Shown piece by piece: positions 6,996 through 15,443 of a stretch of 48,326 bases of DNA (its first letter is position 1; each line of letters begins with the position of its first letter). Below the pieces are notes generated by a model, which was given only the letters and a program-made list of their open reading frames with translations, did not search any database and was not told the origin of the DNA. Origin of the DNA: Candidatus Thermoflexus japonica (GTDB lineage: Bacteria; Chloroflexota; Anaerolineae; Thermoflexales; Thermoflexaceae); NCBI GenBank assembly GCA_002898735.1, contig BEHY01000014.1, positions 1-48,326 of the forward strand, read 5' to 3'. Both the position numbers and the translations under genes were made by a program.

Positions 6996-8411
6996 TTACG
7001 GATGGCCGCGCGATCCGGAACCCGTTTCCACCTCCCACCACCCGATCGATCGCAGATGCCGGGGATACAGGTTCTTCAGACGACCCCGCTCGGCCCGGGC
7101 CCAGCCCAGCGGGAACCCTTCGAGGGCGATCAGCACCCACCCCTCCGCCCACGGCCCTTCCAGCGGATGCCCCTGCAGGTAGGCGGCAACCCGGGGATCC
7201 TCCAGCGGCAAATCCAGAACCTGAAGCACCTCCTCCGGGCGCAGGGCCATCGCCAGGGCATGATCGGGCTCGAACCGGTCTTTCCGCAACCGACCCAACC
7301 ACCATCCGGGCCGCAGCACCCGAAGCCCCCGCCATAACGCAGGGGCCATCGGGGTCCAGTAGATCTGATCTTCCCGCAGGATCAGCCCACCCTCCGGGAG
7401 CGGGCGGGCCATGATCTCCCCCCAGAACGCCTCCAGAGCCCGTCGAGCACGGCCCGGGAGATCGTCCTCCGACCCCGGCCGATGGGGGCGTTCCTCCCCG
7501 GCCCGCCGGAGGAGGGCGTAGAAATGCCCGTGCCCCGGGCCGCGATGGGGCCACAGCCGCACGGCGCGGGCCAGCCGCGGATCGCCCCCTTCGATCCACT
7601 CCGGCCGCCCCCGATCGAAGGCCGGATGGCGCGGCGGGTCGACCAGCTCAAAATCCGGATGCGCCTTCAGGAACGCGTCCACCACCCCCTCGTTCTCCTC
7701 CGGGGCGAAGGTGCAGGTCGCATAGAGCAGCCAGCCCCCGGGGCGCACCATCCGGGCCGCCTCGGAGAGGATCGCCTTCTGGAGGGCGGCGGAGCGGCGC
7801 ACCCGCTCCACGCTCCAGGCCCGGATCGCCTCCGGATCCCGGGCGAACATCCCCTCGCCGGAACACGGCGCATCCACCAGCACGCGGTCGAACAACCCTT
7901 CCCATCGATCCGCCAGACGGGGAGGGGGCTCGTTGGTCAGGATCGCATGGGTGACCCCCAGCCGCTCGACGTTCAGCGCCAGGATCGAGGCCCGTCGGGG
8001 CTGGATCTCGTTGGCCACAAGGACGCCCGTGTTGCGCATCCGCGCGGCGATGTGCGTGGTCTTTCCGCCGGGGGCCGCCGCCAGATCCAGCACCCACTCC
8101 CCCGGTTGGGGATCCAGCAGGACCGCCGCCGCCATCGCGGAAGGGTCCTGGAGATAATACAGCCCGGCCGCGTGATACGGATGGAGGCCCGGCCGGGCCT
8201 CCGGGTCCTCGATGACAAAGCCCTCCGGGCACCAGGGGACGGGCGAAAGGGGGAAGGGGGAGCAGGCCTGGAACGCCTCCGGGCGGATCTTCAGCGTATT
8301 CACGCGAAGGCCGGTGCGATACGGGCCGGCCAGCGCCCGGAGGAAGATCGCGGCCTCCGGGCCGAGCCAGGCCTGCATCCGCTCCACGAAGCGCTCCGGA
8401 AACGGCTCCAT
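6996..8411 (-). CDS. RsmB/RsmF-family rRNA (cytosine-C5)-methyltransferase
   Basis: The 471-residue protein is an S-adenosylmethionine-dependent RNA m5C methyltransferase of the Nol1/Nop2/Sun group. The SAM-binding motif is VLDLAAAPGGKTTH (about 107-120). Motif IV is DAPCSGEG with Cys183, and motif VI is YATCTFAPEENE with Cys233, the expected catalytic nucleophile. A shorter N-terminal region (PYRTGLRVNTLKI) and a roughly 170-residue C-terminal extension resemble RsmF/YebU-type enzymes, in which the tail contains a PUA-like RNA-binding domain. It probably methylates one cytosine of 16S rRNA in the cytoplasm; the exact position cannot be read from sequence. It is convergent with the WD40 remnant and divergent from lepB. 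Confidence 0.85.
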   Translation of the reverse strand: MEPFPERFVERMQAWLGPEAAIFLRALAGPYRTGLRVNTLKIRPEAFQACSPFPLSPVPWCPEGFVIEDPEARPGLHPYHAAGLYYLQDPSAMAAAVLLDPQPGEWVLDLAAAPGGKTTHIAARMRNTGVLVANEIQPRRASILALNVERLGVTHAILTNEPPPRLADRWEGLFDRVLVDAPCSGEGMFARDPEAIRAWSVERVRRSAALQKAILSEAARMVRPGGWLLYATCTFAPEENEGVVDAFLKAHPDFELVDPPRHPAFDRGRPEWIEGGDPRLARAVRLWPHRGPGHGHFYALLRRAGEERPHRPGSEDDLPGRARRALEAFWGEIMARPLPEGGLILREDQIYWTPMAPALWRGLRVLRPGWWLGRLRKDRFEPDHALAMALRPEEVLQVLDLPLEDPRVAAYLQGHPLEGPWAEGWVLIALEGFPLGWARAERGRLKNLYPRHLRSIGWWEVETGSGSRGHP

Positions 8412-8605
8412 ATGACGCTGCTCCTCTCCCGCCGAGGGGAAGGGGTGGAGATCCGCTGCAGACCGGCGTCATGGCCCCAGGGGCTTCCCTGTTGGAGGAG
8501 CGCATCGCTGACCCCGCCCTGGAGCTTTCGAAGGCGATCCGGCCTCCCGAACGGGGAACCCACAGGATCGCGCCGGCAGCGGCTATGCGATTGTTATAAC
8601 CCGAA

Positions 8606-8636
8606 TTGTGCAGGCCCGGGAAAGACGTCGTATAAT
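8606..8636 (+). promoter_or_regulatory. Probable sigma-A promoter of the lepB-deoC operon
   Basis: A consensus -10 hexamer TATAAT lies at 8631-8636, with TTGTGC at 8606-8611 as the best -35 candidate (19-bp spacing, slightly long). It sits 22 bp before the lepB start codon, implying a very short leader containing the GGGAGGAAAG ribosome-binding site. Confidence 0.55.
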
Positions 8637-8658
8637 GCGCCGGGAGGGAGGAAAGGGC

Positions 8659-9267
8659 ATGGATGAGCATCCCGTGGGATTTCCCATCGAACGCGCAGAG
8701 CCTTCGCCCGAACAGGTCCGGGAGCGGAGCACCCATCCCCTGCTGAGCTTCCTGCGGGAATTGATCGAGACCGCCCTGATCGTGCTGGTGGCCATGGCGC
8801 TGGTGAACACCGCCACCGCCCGCTTCCGCATCGAAGGCTCCAGCATGGAACCCAGCCTGCACGATGGGGAATACGTGCTGATCAGCAAGGTCAGCTACTG
8901 GTTCGGCTCGCCCCGACGGGGGGATGTGGTGGTCTTCCGCTTCCCCCATGACCCTTCCCGGGATTTCATCAAGCGCGTCATCGGCCTCCCCGGGGAGACC
9001 ATCGCGATCCGGGACGGCAGGGTGTTCATCAACGGCCGTCCCCTGGAGGAGCCTTACATCCGGGGTCCGATGGTTTACACGTATGGGCCCGTGACCCTCG
9101 GGCCGGAGGAGTATTTCGTCCTGGGCGACAACCGGAACGCTTCGAATGATTCCCACAACTGGGGAACGCTCCCCCGCTCGGCCATCATCGGGAAGTCCTG
9201 GCTGATCTACTGGCCTCCTTCCCGATGGGGGCTGATCCGGAACCCTTTCGATGGAGGGGCGCCGTGA
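8659..9267 (+). CDS. lepB: Signal peptidase I
   Basis: This 202-residue type I signal peptidase cleaves signal peptides from Sec- and Tat-exported proteins at the outer face of the cytoplasmic membrane. One N-terminal membrane segment (about 34-51, ETALIVLVAMALV) is followed by the catalytic Ser62 in SSMEPSL and the general-base Lys105 in DFIKRVIGLPGE. The downstream FVLGDNRNASNDSHNWG box is the conserved S26 substrate-binding/domain-E motif. I use the ATG at 8659 because GGGAGGAAAG precedes it and a consensus -10 lies just upstream; an in-frame start at 8608 would precede the promoter. Its stop overlaps the deoC start (GTGA), so the two are translationally coupled. Confidence 0.93.
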   Translation: MDEHPVGFPIERAEPSPEQVRERSTHPLLSFLRELIETALIVLVAMALVNTATARFRIEGSSMEPSLHDGEYVLISKVSYWFGSPRRGDVVVFRFPHDPSRDFIKRVIGLPGETIAIRDGRVFINGRPLEEPYIRGPMVYTYGPVTLGPEEYFVLGDNRNASNDSHNWGTLPRSAIIGKSWLIYWPPSRWGLIRNPFDGGAP

Positions 9268-9983
9268 ACGTCCGCACGGCCTGGACCCGGGAGGCGCTGG
9301 CGGCGCGGATCGATCACACGTTGCTTCGCCCGGAGGCCACGCCGGGGGATATCGATCGGCTGTGCGAGGAGGCCCTGCGCTACGGGTGCGCGGCGGTGTG
9401 TGTGAACCCGATTTACGTGGCACGGGCCGCTGCCCGACTGGCGGGAACTCCGGTGAAGGTGGCGACGGTGGTGGGGTTCCCCTTAGGCGCCAGCCTCACG
9501 GCGATCAAGGTCGCCGAGGCGGCCCTGGCCCTCAGCCAGGGAGCCCGGGAGATCGATATGGTCCTCCCCATCGGCCTGCTCAAGGCCGGGGAGATCGACG
9601 CGGTTCGTGCGGACCTCCAGGCGGTGGTCGCTGTGTGCCATGCGGCCGGCGCCCTCTGCAAGGTGATCCTGGAGACCGCGCTGCTCACCGCGGAGGAGAA
9701 ATCCCTGGCCGCCCGCCTGGCCGTGGAGGCCGGCGCGGATTTTGTGAAGACCTCCACCGGCTTCGGGCCGGGCGGCGCCACGGTGGACGATGTCGCCCTT
9801 CTCCGCCGGGTGGTGGGCCCCTCCATCGGGGTAAAGGCCGCGGGGGGCATCCGGACGGCGGAGCAGGCCATCGCGATGCTGGAGGCGGGCGCCAGCCGCC
9901 TGGGGACCAGCGCCACTGTCGCGATCCTGGAGGCCCTGCCATCCGCCTCTCCCACAGGGGAGGGCGGGATACCGAATCCATGA
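9264..9983 (+). CDS. deoC: Deoxyribose-phosphate aldolase
   Basis: The 239-residue protein is a class I aldolase that splits 2-deoxyribose 5-phosphate into glyceraldehyde 3-phosphate and acetaldehyde in deoxynucleoside catabolism. The Schiff-base lysine is Lys162 in DFVKTSTGF. Lys191 in GVKAAGGIR and Asp99 in REIDMVLPIG are the supporting catalytic residues, and IDHTLLRP is the usual N-terminal motif. The start is a GTG at 9264 that overlaps the lepB stop by 4 bp and follows GGAGGGG. Its own stop overlaps the next start (ATGA). The coupling to lepB is unusual functionally and probably only reflects operon packing. It is cytoplasmic. Confidence 0.94.
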   Translation: MNVRTAWTREALAARIDHTLLRPEATPGDIDRLCEEALRYGCAAVCVNPIYVARAAARLAGTPVKVATVVGFPLGASLTAIKVAEAALALSQGAREIDMVLPIGLLKAGEIDAVRADLQAVVAVCHAAGALCKVILETALLTAEEKSLAARLAVEAGADFVKTSTGFGPGGATVDDVALLRRVVGPSIGVKAAGGIRTAEQAIAMLEAGASRLGTSATVAILEALPSASPTGEGGIPNP

Positions 9984-10279
9984 GCTCAGCGTTCGCGGAG
10001 GCTCCCATGTGGCCGTGCCCGAACTGCCGGATCGGTTATATGCGGCCACGCCGCATCACTTACGCCGGCTACCACGGGGATCTCTTCGTCGTGGTGCCGA
10101 ACATGCCCGCTTACATCTGTGATGTGTGCGGGAACCGGCAATACGATGAAGAGGCCCTGATGCAGCTGATCCCGCTGATCGGCCCCCGGGGGGAGGGCGG
10201 GCAGGCCCAGGATCTCGGTTCAGGGCCAGTGGACCGCCCTCCGGGGCCGGAGTGGGGAACCCATCGTCGTCCCGCCTGA
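9980..10279 (+). CDS. YgiT-type zinc-finger protein
   Basis: The 99-residue protein has two CxxC pairs (CPNCRIGYM and CDVCGN) separated by about 40 residues, with the VVVPNMPAYICDVCG pattern of the YgiT/MqsA N-terminal zinc domain. In MqsA this domain is joined to a DNA-binding helix-turn-helix; here the rest is a short Gly/Pro-rich tail with no HTH, so the antitoxin function cannot be assumed. No MqsR-like toxin gene is adjacent. The ATG at 9980 overlaps the deoC stop (ATGA), which favours it over the in-frame ATG at 10007. It probably binds one zinc ion; biological role unknown. Confidence 0.75.
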   Translation: MSSAFAEAPMWPCPNCRIGYMRPRRITYAGYHGDLFVVVPNMPAYICDVCGNRQYDEEALMQLIPLIGPRGEGGQAQDLGSGPVDRPPGPEWGTHRRPA

Positions 10280-10385
10280 AGGGCAACCTCTCACCCTGTG
10301 GGAATGGGGTGGGCACCTCCGCCGCCCATCCCCGTTCGCTCAACCCGATCGGCAGACAGCGCTCGAGGTGCGAAGGACACCCACG

Positions 10386-11189
10386 ATGGATCCCTCGCCG
10401 GAGGCGCTGGAGTTCTGGATCATCCGCTTCCTGGACGCCTGTGTGGCGGCGGAGGCCGTCTCCGCCTCCACGTGGAAGGCCTATCGTCATACCCTGTCCT
10501 CCCTCGCCCGCTTCATGAAAAGCCGCGGGATTTCGCAATGGGCGGAGGCGCGGGCCCCGCTGCTGGAAGCCTTCCTCCAGGATGCCATGGCCCGACGCGG
10601 ATGGTCCCCCAGCACATGGAATCAGAAGGTCGCTGTCCTCCGGTCGTTTTTCCGTTTCCTGGAAACCGAAGGGGTGATCCCGGAGAACCCCGCCCTTCCC
10701 CTTCGATGGTGCTCCCCGCGACGGCGGATCCACCTTCCCCTCCCTGTGGATCAACGCCAGCGCCTGTGGATGATGGCCGATGCGCTCCCGGAGACCCCTC
10801 TCGGGCTGCGGGATCGTCTGATCGTAGCCCTCATCGCCCATCTGGGATTGCGGGCCGGGCAGGCGGTCGCCCTGGCGGTGGAGGATGTGGACCTGACACG
10901 GAAACGCCTGCGGATCCCCGGGCGCGGCGGCCCTCGCTGGCGGGAATTGCCGGAGCCCGTCCTGCGCTCCCTCCAGCGCTATCTGGACGCCGGCCGTCCG
11001 GCGCTGATCCGCGACCCGGAGACCCGGGCGTTGCTGCTGAATCACCGGGGGGAGCCGCTGACCCGCCAGGGGCTGTGGCGGGCGATCAAGATCCTGGCGC
11101 TGCGGGCAGGGCTTCCCCCCTCGATCTCCCCGGAGCGCCTGCGGCAGCCGCCGGGCCTCCCGCTTCCGATGAACGATCGCGCGCTGTAG
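10386..11189 (+). CDS. Degenerate XerC/XerD-like tyrosine recombinase, catalytically dead
   Basis: The 267-residue protein has the SAM-like N-terminal core-binding domain of Xer recombinases (about 8-100, with STWNQKVAVLRSFFRFL) and the first part of the catalytic domain. The box I arginine is present in LGLRAGQAVALAVEDV. The beta-hairpin lysine region reads GRGGPRWRELP with no Lys. The HxxR box is SPERLRQPP, with the His replaced by Glu. The protein then stops about 45 residues short, so the second His/Trp and the nucleophilic Tyr are missing. No other frame restores them. It cannot perform strand exchange by the known mechanism; it may be a DNA-binding relic. ATG at 10386 follows GAAGGA and lies 9 bp before the next gene's start region. 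Confidence 0.75.
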   Translation: MDPSPEALEFWIIRFLDACVAAEAVSASTWKAYRHTLSSLARFMKSRGISQWAEARAPLLEAFLQDAMARRGWSPSTWNQKVAVLRSFFRFLETEGVIPENPALPLRWCSPRRRIHLPLPVDQRQRLWMMADALPETPLGLRDRLIVALIAHLGLRAGQAVALAVEDVDLTRKRLRIPGRGGPRWRELPEPVLRSLQRYLDAGRPALIRDPETRALLLNHRGEPLTRQGLWRAIKILALRAGLPPSISPERLRQPPGLPLPMNDRAL

Positions 11190-11198
11190 GGATCGACG

Positions 11199-13325
11199 AT
11201 GCAGGGATGGACCCGTCGAGCTTTTCTGCTACGGCTGCTTCCCGCGGCGCTGGGCGGATGGCTGAGCGCGTGCCGGGCCGTTCTGCGGCCGCCTCAGACC
11301 CCCACGCCGGTGCCTCCCACGCCCACCCCCCTGCCCTCTCCAGCAGGGATCGTCGCGGCCGCGCTGGAGGCCATGCGGCGCGAGGATCCCGATGCCCTGT
11401 GGGCGCTCCTGACCCCGGCTTCCCGGGCCGCCCTGTCCCGGGAGGAGCTTCGCGCCCTGTGGCGGGATACGCTGAACACCGTCGGCGTCCAGGCGGTGGA
11501 GATCGAGCCGCTCGCGCTGATCCAGGAAGGGGAGGCCGCTCAGGCCCGCTACCGAATCCGATGGAAGACGGCGCTGTTCGGCGATCTGGAGGCGGAGGGG
11601 ACCCTGGCGCTCCGGCTGCTTCCCGAGGGGTGGCGGATCGTGTGGCGGGATGCGCTGCTATGGCCTGCCCTGGGCGAAGGGGAGCGGTTCCAGGTGGAAT
11701 ACATCATCCCGGAGCGAGCGAATCTCTACGACCGCGAGGGCCAGAGCCTGGCCGTGCAGGGGGAGTGGGTGGAGATCGGCGTGGTGCCCGGGCAGATCGC
11801 CGATGAGGGGCTCCTGCTGCAACGGCTCGCCCGGGCGACGGGGCTTCCGGCGGAAACCATCCGATCCCGCTATGCCTCCGGCCGTCCGGACTGGTATATG
11901 CCGATCCTGGCGTTGCCCGCGGATCGCCTCGCACCCTTCGCCGCGGATCTGGAGGCGACGCCCGGGGTGGTCCTGCGCCCCCGGAGCGGCCGGATCTACG
12001 CCGGCGTGGCGCCGCAGACCATCGGGATCGTGGGGAAGATCCCGGCCGAAGAGCTGGATGCCTGGCGGCGCCGGGGCTATCGGGGGGATGAATGGGTCGG
12101 ACGGATGGGCCTGGAGGCGTGGGGGGAACCGTATCTCGCGGGGATCCACGGGGGGCGCCTCTTCATCCAGCCGGCGGGAACGGGGAACGCCTCCCCCCGC
12201 CGCATCGCCGAGCGCCCCTTCACCCCGGGCCGCTCCATCACCACCTCGTTGAAGCGGGACTTCCAGGCCCAGGTCGAGGAGATCTTCGGGGATCGGACGG
12301 GGGCGGTCGTGGTGATGGATCCACGGAATGGGGATCTCCTGGCCCTCGTCAGCGGTCCGGATTTCGATCCCAACGCCCTGCTCCAGCCCAGCAGCCCGCC
12401 TCCTCCCCCCGGAGCGTTTTTCAACCGGGCCACCCAGGGCCTCTATCCGCCCGGCTCGATCTTCAAGATCGTGATGATGGCAGCCGCCCTCACCCACGGG
12501 TTCAATGCCGGCAGCACCTTTCAGGATCCGGGATACTGGGACGGCCTGGGGCCGGGCTACCGGAAATGGTGCTGGCTCCGGAGCGGGCACGGCCTGGTGG
12601 ATCTTCCCACCGCGCTGACCGTCTCATGCAACGTCGCGTTCTATCAGATCGGATTCGCCCTCTACCAGCAGGATCCGGATATCGTCCCGCAGATGGCGCG
12701 GGCCTTCGGGCTGGGGGCGCCGACGGGCGTCCGGGGCGTCCCCGAGGAGGCCGGGCTGGTCCCGGATGCGACGTGGCGCGCGCAACAGGGCGGCCGCCCC
12801 TGGTCGGTGGGGGATGCGGTGAACATGGCCATCGGTCAGAGCGACCTCCTGGTCACCCCCCTGCAGATCGCCCGGATGCTCGCGGCCGTGGCCAATGGGG
12901 GCCTCCTTTACCGGCCCCGGCTGGTGCTTCGAATCGGCCCGGCCCCGGGGCAGCCCGAGGAATCGTTCCCCCCGGAGGTTCAGGGCCGGCTGCCGGTTCC
13001 GGAGGAGGCCCTGGCCGTGATCCGTCAGGGCCTCCTGGGCGTCACCACCCACCCCCGGGGGACCGCCACCTGGGTCTTCCGGGGGATGCCGTTTCCGGTC
13101 GCCGGGAAAACGGGGACCGCGGAGACCGCCCCGGGTCAGCCGCCCCATGCCTGGTTTGCATGCTACGCGCCGGCGGATCGGCCGGAGCTGGTGGTGGTCG
13201 TGGTGGTGGAGCACGGCGGCCAGGGCTCGGCCGTTGCCGCCCCCCTGGCCCGCCAGATCCTGGAGGCGTATTACGGCCTCCCGCGCACCCCCCTCCCCCC
13301 GCCGCCGGCCCAGGAGGATCGATAG
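11199..13325 (+). CDS. Lipoprotein penicillin-binding protein, PBP2/MecA-type transpeptidase
   Basis: The 708-residue protein is a class B PBP that cross-links peptidoglycan outside the membrane. The N-terminus has paired arginines (TRRAF) and a lipobox LSAC (Cys25), then a Pro/Thr linker. Residues about 48-155 resemble the NTF2-like domain of MecA/PBP2a proteins, followed by the PBP dimer domain (about 165-335) and the transpeptidase domain. Catalytic motifs are intact: SIFK with nucleophile Ser420 and Lys423, SCN at 476-478, and KTG at 637-639. A lipid anchor replaces the usual single transmembrane helix, which is uncommon. It follows the Xer-like gene by 9 bp and is likely co-transcribed. 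Beta-lactam behaviour cannot be judged from the sequence. Confidence 0.85.
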   Translation: MQGWTRRAFLLRLLPAALGGWLSACRAVLRPPQTPTPVPPTPTPLPSPAGIVAAALEAMRREDPDALWALLTPASRAALSREELRALWRDTLNTVGVQAVEIEPLALIQEGEAAQARYRIRWKTALFGDLEAEGTLALRLLPEGWRIVWRDALLWPALGEGERFQVEYIIPERANLYDREGQSLAVQGEWVEIGVVPGQIADEGLLLQRLARATGLPAETIRSRYASGRPDWYMPILALPADRLAPFAADLEATPGVVLRPRSGRIYAGVAPQTIGIVGKIPAEELDAWRRRGYRGDEWVGRMGLEAWGEPYLAGIHGGRLFIQPAGTGNASPRRIAERPFTPGRSITTSLKRDFQAQVEEIFGDRTGAVVVMDPRNGDLLALVSGPDFDPNALLQPSSPPPPPGAFFNRATQGLYPPGSIFKIVMMAAALTHGFNAGSTFQDPGYWDGLGPGYRKWCWLRSGHGLVDLPTALTVSCNVAFYQIGFALYQQDPDIVPQMARAFGLGAPTGVRGVPEEAGLVPDATWRAQQGGRPWSVGDAVNMAIGQSDLLVTPLQIARMLAAVANGGLLYRPRLVLRIGPAPGQPEESFPPEVQGRLPVPEEALAVIRQGLLGVTTHPRGTATWVFRGMPFPVAGKTGTAETAPGQPPHAWFACYAPADRPELVVVVVVEHGGQGSAVAAPLARQILEAYYGLPRTPLPPPPAQEDR

Positions 13326-13442
13326 GCGGCCGGGGCTATCCACGAATGAACGCGCCCTCCCGCGGGTTTTTGCGAGCGCGGACCGCCGAAGGGGGTCCAC
13401 ACCTCGCCAAGAGAGGCATGGCCTCGACCGTGGGCCATCTCC

Positions 13443-14237
13443 TCATCGATCGAAGGACGGGAGGCCCGCGGGGAACCAGAAGCGCTCCGCCGGGACATCG
13501 CCGCCCGCCCGAAGCGCATAAGCCCGGATCCGCTCCAGGATCTCCGCCTCGGTCGCGAAGAAGATCGGCCACTGGGAGCGATACGCCCGAATCGCTTTCG
13601 CCCGGACCTCCAGGTCTTCGTCCGTCAGCTCCACGCGATGGGACGACGCTTCCGGAAGGCCGGAGAACCCCTCCCATTCCGCATAGGGGAAGTCCTCATA
13701 AAACCCCCGCAGGATCCCCGGCTGCCTCCATCCTTCCACGGCCATCCGGACCAGGCGATGATCGACGTGGCCGCCCAGGGCGAGGGGGGCCAGCAGCAGA
13801 TCCCCCTCCTCCCATGAAAGGGCAGATAGCGCCTCCTGAATGCGCACGATCCAGATCGCTTCGTCCGGATGGGGAGAACGGAACAGATCCTCCCGATCCT
13901 GACAGAGCGGCTGGCCGTGGGCGTCCCGGCGGTAGAGGGTATCCGGGAACGGCCAGTGGATCGGGGTCGCCTGAAGGAGGGACAGGGCCTCCCGATCCTC
14001 CGCCCGTCGCATGGCCATCGCCTCTTCCCCACCCCCCCAGCGTTCGTGCAGCGCCCGCGCGAAAGGGGACAGCGGGAAAACGGGATCCCCGGCGAAGACC
14101 GTGATCACCTCCACCGGATGGCCCTCCCGGCGCAACCGATACAGGGTTCCCCCACAGGAAAGCGCCGCATCGTCCAGATGCGGCGAAAGGACCCGAACCC
14201 GCGCTCCCGGCTTGACAAAGGGAAAAGCCCGTGGCAT
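13443..14237 (-). CDS. PIG-L family N-deacetylase
   Basis: The 264-residue protein has the metal-binding signature SPHLDDAALSCGG (His20, Asp22, Asp23) and the second site GGHVDH (His157, His160) of PIG-L/LmbE zinc deacetylases. Family members remove acetyl groups from N-acetylglucosamine-containing substrates such as glycolipids, bacillithiol or mycothiol precursors and antibiotic intermediates. No neighbouring thiol-biosynthesis gene points to a specific substrate. The protein appears cytoplasmic. It is convergent with the PBP gene, and its first codons overlap the promoter of the divergent small gene at 14307. Confidence 0.85.
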   Translation of the reverse strand: MPRAFPFVKPGARVRVLSPHLDDAALSCGGTLYRLRREGHPVEVITVFAGDPVFPLSPFARALHERWGGGEEAMAMRRAEDREALSLLQATPIHWPFPDTLYRRDAHGQPLCQDREDLFRSPHPDEAIWIVRIQEALSALSWEEGDLLLAPLALGGHVDHRLVRMAVEGWRQPGILRGFYEDFPYAEWEGFSGLPEASSHRVELTDEDLEVRAKAIRAYRSQWPIFFATEAEILERIRAYALRAGGDVPAERFWFPAGLPSFDR

Positions 14238-14240
14238 ATT
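14212..14240 (+). promoter_or_regulatory. Strong sigma-A-like promoter for the small zinc-ribbon gene
   Basis: TTGACA (14212-14217) and CATATT (14235-14240) are separated by exactly 17 bp and point rightward to the gene at 14307, giving a leader of about 60 nt. The promoter lies over the start codon of the leftward PIG-L gene, so the two transcription units overlap head to head. Confidence 0.6.
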
Positions 14241-14306
14241 CTCACCCCGCCCGGGAGAGATGGATGGCTCCTGATCCGATCACCTGGAATCGTGGAGGAA
14301 GCGCCG

Positions 14307-14486
14307 ATGGCGAAGGCCACCAAGAAGACCCAGCAGGAAGAGAAGAAGGTCGAGCAGACCATCGATGCGATCACGCGGCGGATCTGTTACCGTTGCGGCC
14401 AGCCCATCCGGCTGAGCGAGCTGTTGCCGGTCAAGGACGGGATGCGCAATCGGATGCGCTATTATCACAAGAAGTGCTTCGCCTGA
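14307..14486 (+). CDS. Small zinc-ribbon-like protein
   Basis: The 59-residue protein starts at the ATG at 14307, preceded by GTGGAGGAAG; the frame is open much further upstream but only antisense to the PIG-L gene. The N-terminal half is very Lys/Gln/Glu-rich (KKTQQEEKKVEQ) and probably helical. The C-terminal half has CYRCGQ followed 30 residues later by HKKC, which could form a single Cys3His zinc site. It has its own near-consensus promoter. The basic, zinc-binding character would suit a nucleic-acid or ribosome-associated protein, but I recognise no family. Confidence 0.65.
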   Translation: MAKATKKTQQEEKKVEQTIDAITRRICYRCGQPIRLSELLPVKDGMRNRMRYYHKKCFA

Positions 14487-14582
14487 TGCGACCCCCGGAG
14501 GCGGGGGAGAGGCGCCTGCCTCCCCCCGCTGGATACAGAGGGCGCACCCACGCGCCCGGGACAAGGAGGATCCGCCAGCTCT

Positions 14583-15443
14583 TCATCTGGGGAGCGCTTC
14601 CCGTCGCTCCAGCAGGCGTCGGATCACCGCCTCCGGATCCGGGAAGGGGCCTTCCGTTCCCTGGACCCGGGCGGTGGCGATCCGCAGGGCCGGAAGATCC
14701 GGGGGCTTCCCCTCCACATCCTGCAGCGGGTAAAAATAAGGCAGCGCGCTCTTGAGGCGGGCGATCGCCTGAGGGGCAACCGCGTTGACCTGATGGCGGC
14801 TCCCGATGAGGATAAACCATCCCTCCCCGATGTGACCGAGAAAGAAAGCATCCCCGTTTTCATGGTTGATCCCGGTCAGCAGGAGCCCCACCGCGCGGAT
14901 GGCGTCATCCCGGGCCACGAACCCGTAGCGCTCCCCAAAGGCCTCCAGCCCCTCCAGGCCGATCAGCAGGGCCCCCCAGTCGGATTGCTCCAGCTGTTCC
15001 CTCAGGGATTCCAGGATCAGCGGACGACCCGGCAGCCCCGTGAGGCCATCGATCGCCGGCTCCGCCCGGGATCGGCGCAGGATGTTCTGAACGCGCGCCC
15101 GCAACTCCTGGAGGCTGAAGGGTTTGGGGATGTAATCGTGGGCGCCCATCTCCAGGCCGGTCAGCCGGCTCTCCCGCTCCCGCTTCTCCGTCAGGAAGAT
15201 CACCGGGACCTCCCGGGTGCGTCGATGGGCGCGCAGCTGGCGGAAGACCTCGAAACCATCGATGTCCGGAAGCCGGATGTCCAGCACGATGAGATCGACG
15301 GGGTGCGCCTGCGCCATCGACAGCGCTTCCTCGCCGGAGGCCGCGGTGAGCACCTGATACCCCTGAGCCCGGAAATATGTTTCCAGCAGGCTGGCGGTCT
15401 CCGGCTCATCTTCGACGATCAGCATGGTCGCGACTCTGCTCAT
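14583..15443 (-). CDS. Response regulator with degenerate GGDEF-like output domain
   Basis: The 286-residue protein begins with a complete receiver domain: acidic pocket VEDEPE, phosphoacceptor Asp55 in LIVLDIRLPD, the switch Thr in FLTEKRE and the conserved Lys in PKPFS. The C-terminal half (about 140-280) starts with DGLTGLPGRP, as at the entry to diguanylate cyclase domains, and keeps the fold-type pattern. The active-site loop reads HIGEGWFILIG instead of GGDEF, so cyclic-di-GMP synthesis is not expected. I choose the ATG at 15443 because the receiver begins there and AGGGGGTGG precedes it. It is the last of three leftward signalling genes, about 270 bp after the V4R gene. Confidence 0.85.
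   Translation of the reverse strand: MSRVATMLIVEDEPETASLLETYFRAQGYQVLTAASGEEALSMAQAHPVDLIVLDIRLPDIDGFEVFRQLRAHRRTREVPVIFLTEKRERESRLTGLEMGAHDYIPKPFSLQELRARVQNILRRSRAEPAIDGLTGLPGRPLILESLREQLEQSDWGALLIGLEGLEAFGERYGFVARDDAIRAVGLLLTGINHENGDAFFLGHIGEGWFILIGSRHQVNAVAPQAIARLKSALPYFYPLQDVEGKPPDLPALRIATARVQGTEGPFPDPEAVIRRLLERREALPR

Noticed and set aside
7648..9423. Leftward frame of about 590 codons across the methyltransferase and lepB-deoC region
   Set aside because: It is antisense to clear genes on one side and out of frame with the methyltransferase on the other, with Gly/Arg/Pro-rich translation; a GC-driven shadow frame.
10007..10279. MqsA-type antitoxin of a toxin-antitoxin pair
   Set aside because: Only the zinc domain is present; there is no helix-turn-helix and no MqsR-like or other toxin gene beside it.
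13326..13442. Terminator between the convergent PBP and PIG-L genes (CGCGGGTTTTTGCG)
   Set aside because: The T-run is preceded only by a 4-bp CGCG stem; too weak to call.
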